Part shown: positions 6,204 through 6,258 of the stretch, one piece after another
Position numbering within the stretch: the stretch's first letter is position 1
Layout: each line of letters begins with the position of its first letter
Source of the DNA: Clostridium_AD sp937920395
GTDB taxonomy: Bacteria > Bacillota > Clostridia > Clostridiales > Clostridiaceae
Reading direction: 5' to 3'
NCBI GenBank assembly: GCA_052274345.1
Contig: DAVZGP010000118.1
Coordinates: 1 to 6,258, forward strand
DNA length: 6,258 bases
Made by a program: the position numbers and the translations under genes
The notes under the pieces: generated by a model
Database searches by the model: none
Told to the model about the DNA's origin: nothing
The model's input: the letters and a program-made list of their open reading frames with translations, nothing else

Positions 6204-6258
6204 AAAAGGGGCCGTCTCAAAATAGAAAGTAATTTCTATTGCGAGATGGCTCTTTTTT
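6204..6258 (+). terminator. Long near-perfect hairpin with T6, terminator-like and possibly derived from a mobile-element end
   Basis: Arms 6204-6228 and 6233-6257 pair with only two internal mismatches (A6219-C6242, A6220-G6241) and a few G-T wobbles. The loop is GTAA, a GNRA-type tetraloop in plus-strand RNA. T6 (6253-6258) follows the G/C-rich core, so it is a strong intrinsic terminator read on the plus strand. Read on the minus strand the stem ends GGCCCC followed by TTTTAT, so it may also stop transcripts entering from the right. No plus-strand gene lies between 2683 and here, so its natural client is unclear. The GGGGCCGTCTCAAAA edge resembles the type of sequence found at some Firmicutes insertion-sequence ends; that is recalled resemblance, not a match I could test. 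Confidence 0.7.

Overview
The window is a low-GC, A/T-rich bacterial segment, most likely from the Clostridia or a close Firmicutes relative. The evidence is strong AGGAGG-type ribosome binding sites, compact intergenic gaps, hairpin-plus-T-run terminators, sigma-A-like promoters (several with an extended TGn -10 box), and gene families common in anaerobic Firmicutes. I cannot name a genus from the sequence alone.

Layout, left to right. Bases 1-35 hold the first 11 codons of a gene leaving the window on the minus strand. A tRNA-Lys(CUU) gene (126-202, minus) follows, with its own promoter and a clear terminator. Next is a minus-strand FMN nitroreductase (314-874). A divergent promoter region (875-1039) separates it from a plus-strand gene (1040-2683) for a large protein combining HEAT-like repeats, a THUMP-like middle region and a Rossmann-fold N-methyltransferase of the RlmL/TrmN/Trm14 type. 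That gene converges on the minus-strand nadE (2748-3551), and the two share a bidirectional terminator at 2702-2744. To the right is a two-gene minus-strand operon (6071 down to 3673). Its first gene encodes a fused Memo-AMMECR1 protein and its second a radical SAM enzyme. The right edge (6204-6258) is a long, nearly perfect hairpin ending in T6.

How the genes relate. The fused Memo-AMMECR1 protein and the radical SAM enzyme form the AmmeMemoRadiSam (Amr) system. This trio is widely conserved and recognised by co-occurrence, but as far as I know its biochemical role is unsettled, which makes it the most interesting part of the window. The two genes are 11 bases apart and look translationally coupled. 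nadE follows on the same strand after about 120 bases with its own promoter-like -10 box and no convincing terminator in between, so partial read-through from the amr operon is possible. The HEAT-methyltransferase probably modifies tRNA or rRNA. The nitroreductase, tRNA and partial gene look like ordinary neighbours.

Two starts were moved inward on ribosome-binding-site evidence: nadE to 3551 and the Memo-AMMECR1 gene to 6071. No gene-free stretch exceeds 300 bases. No CRISPR array, complete insertion sequence or riboswitch was seen.
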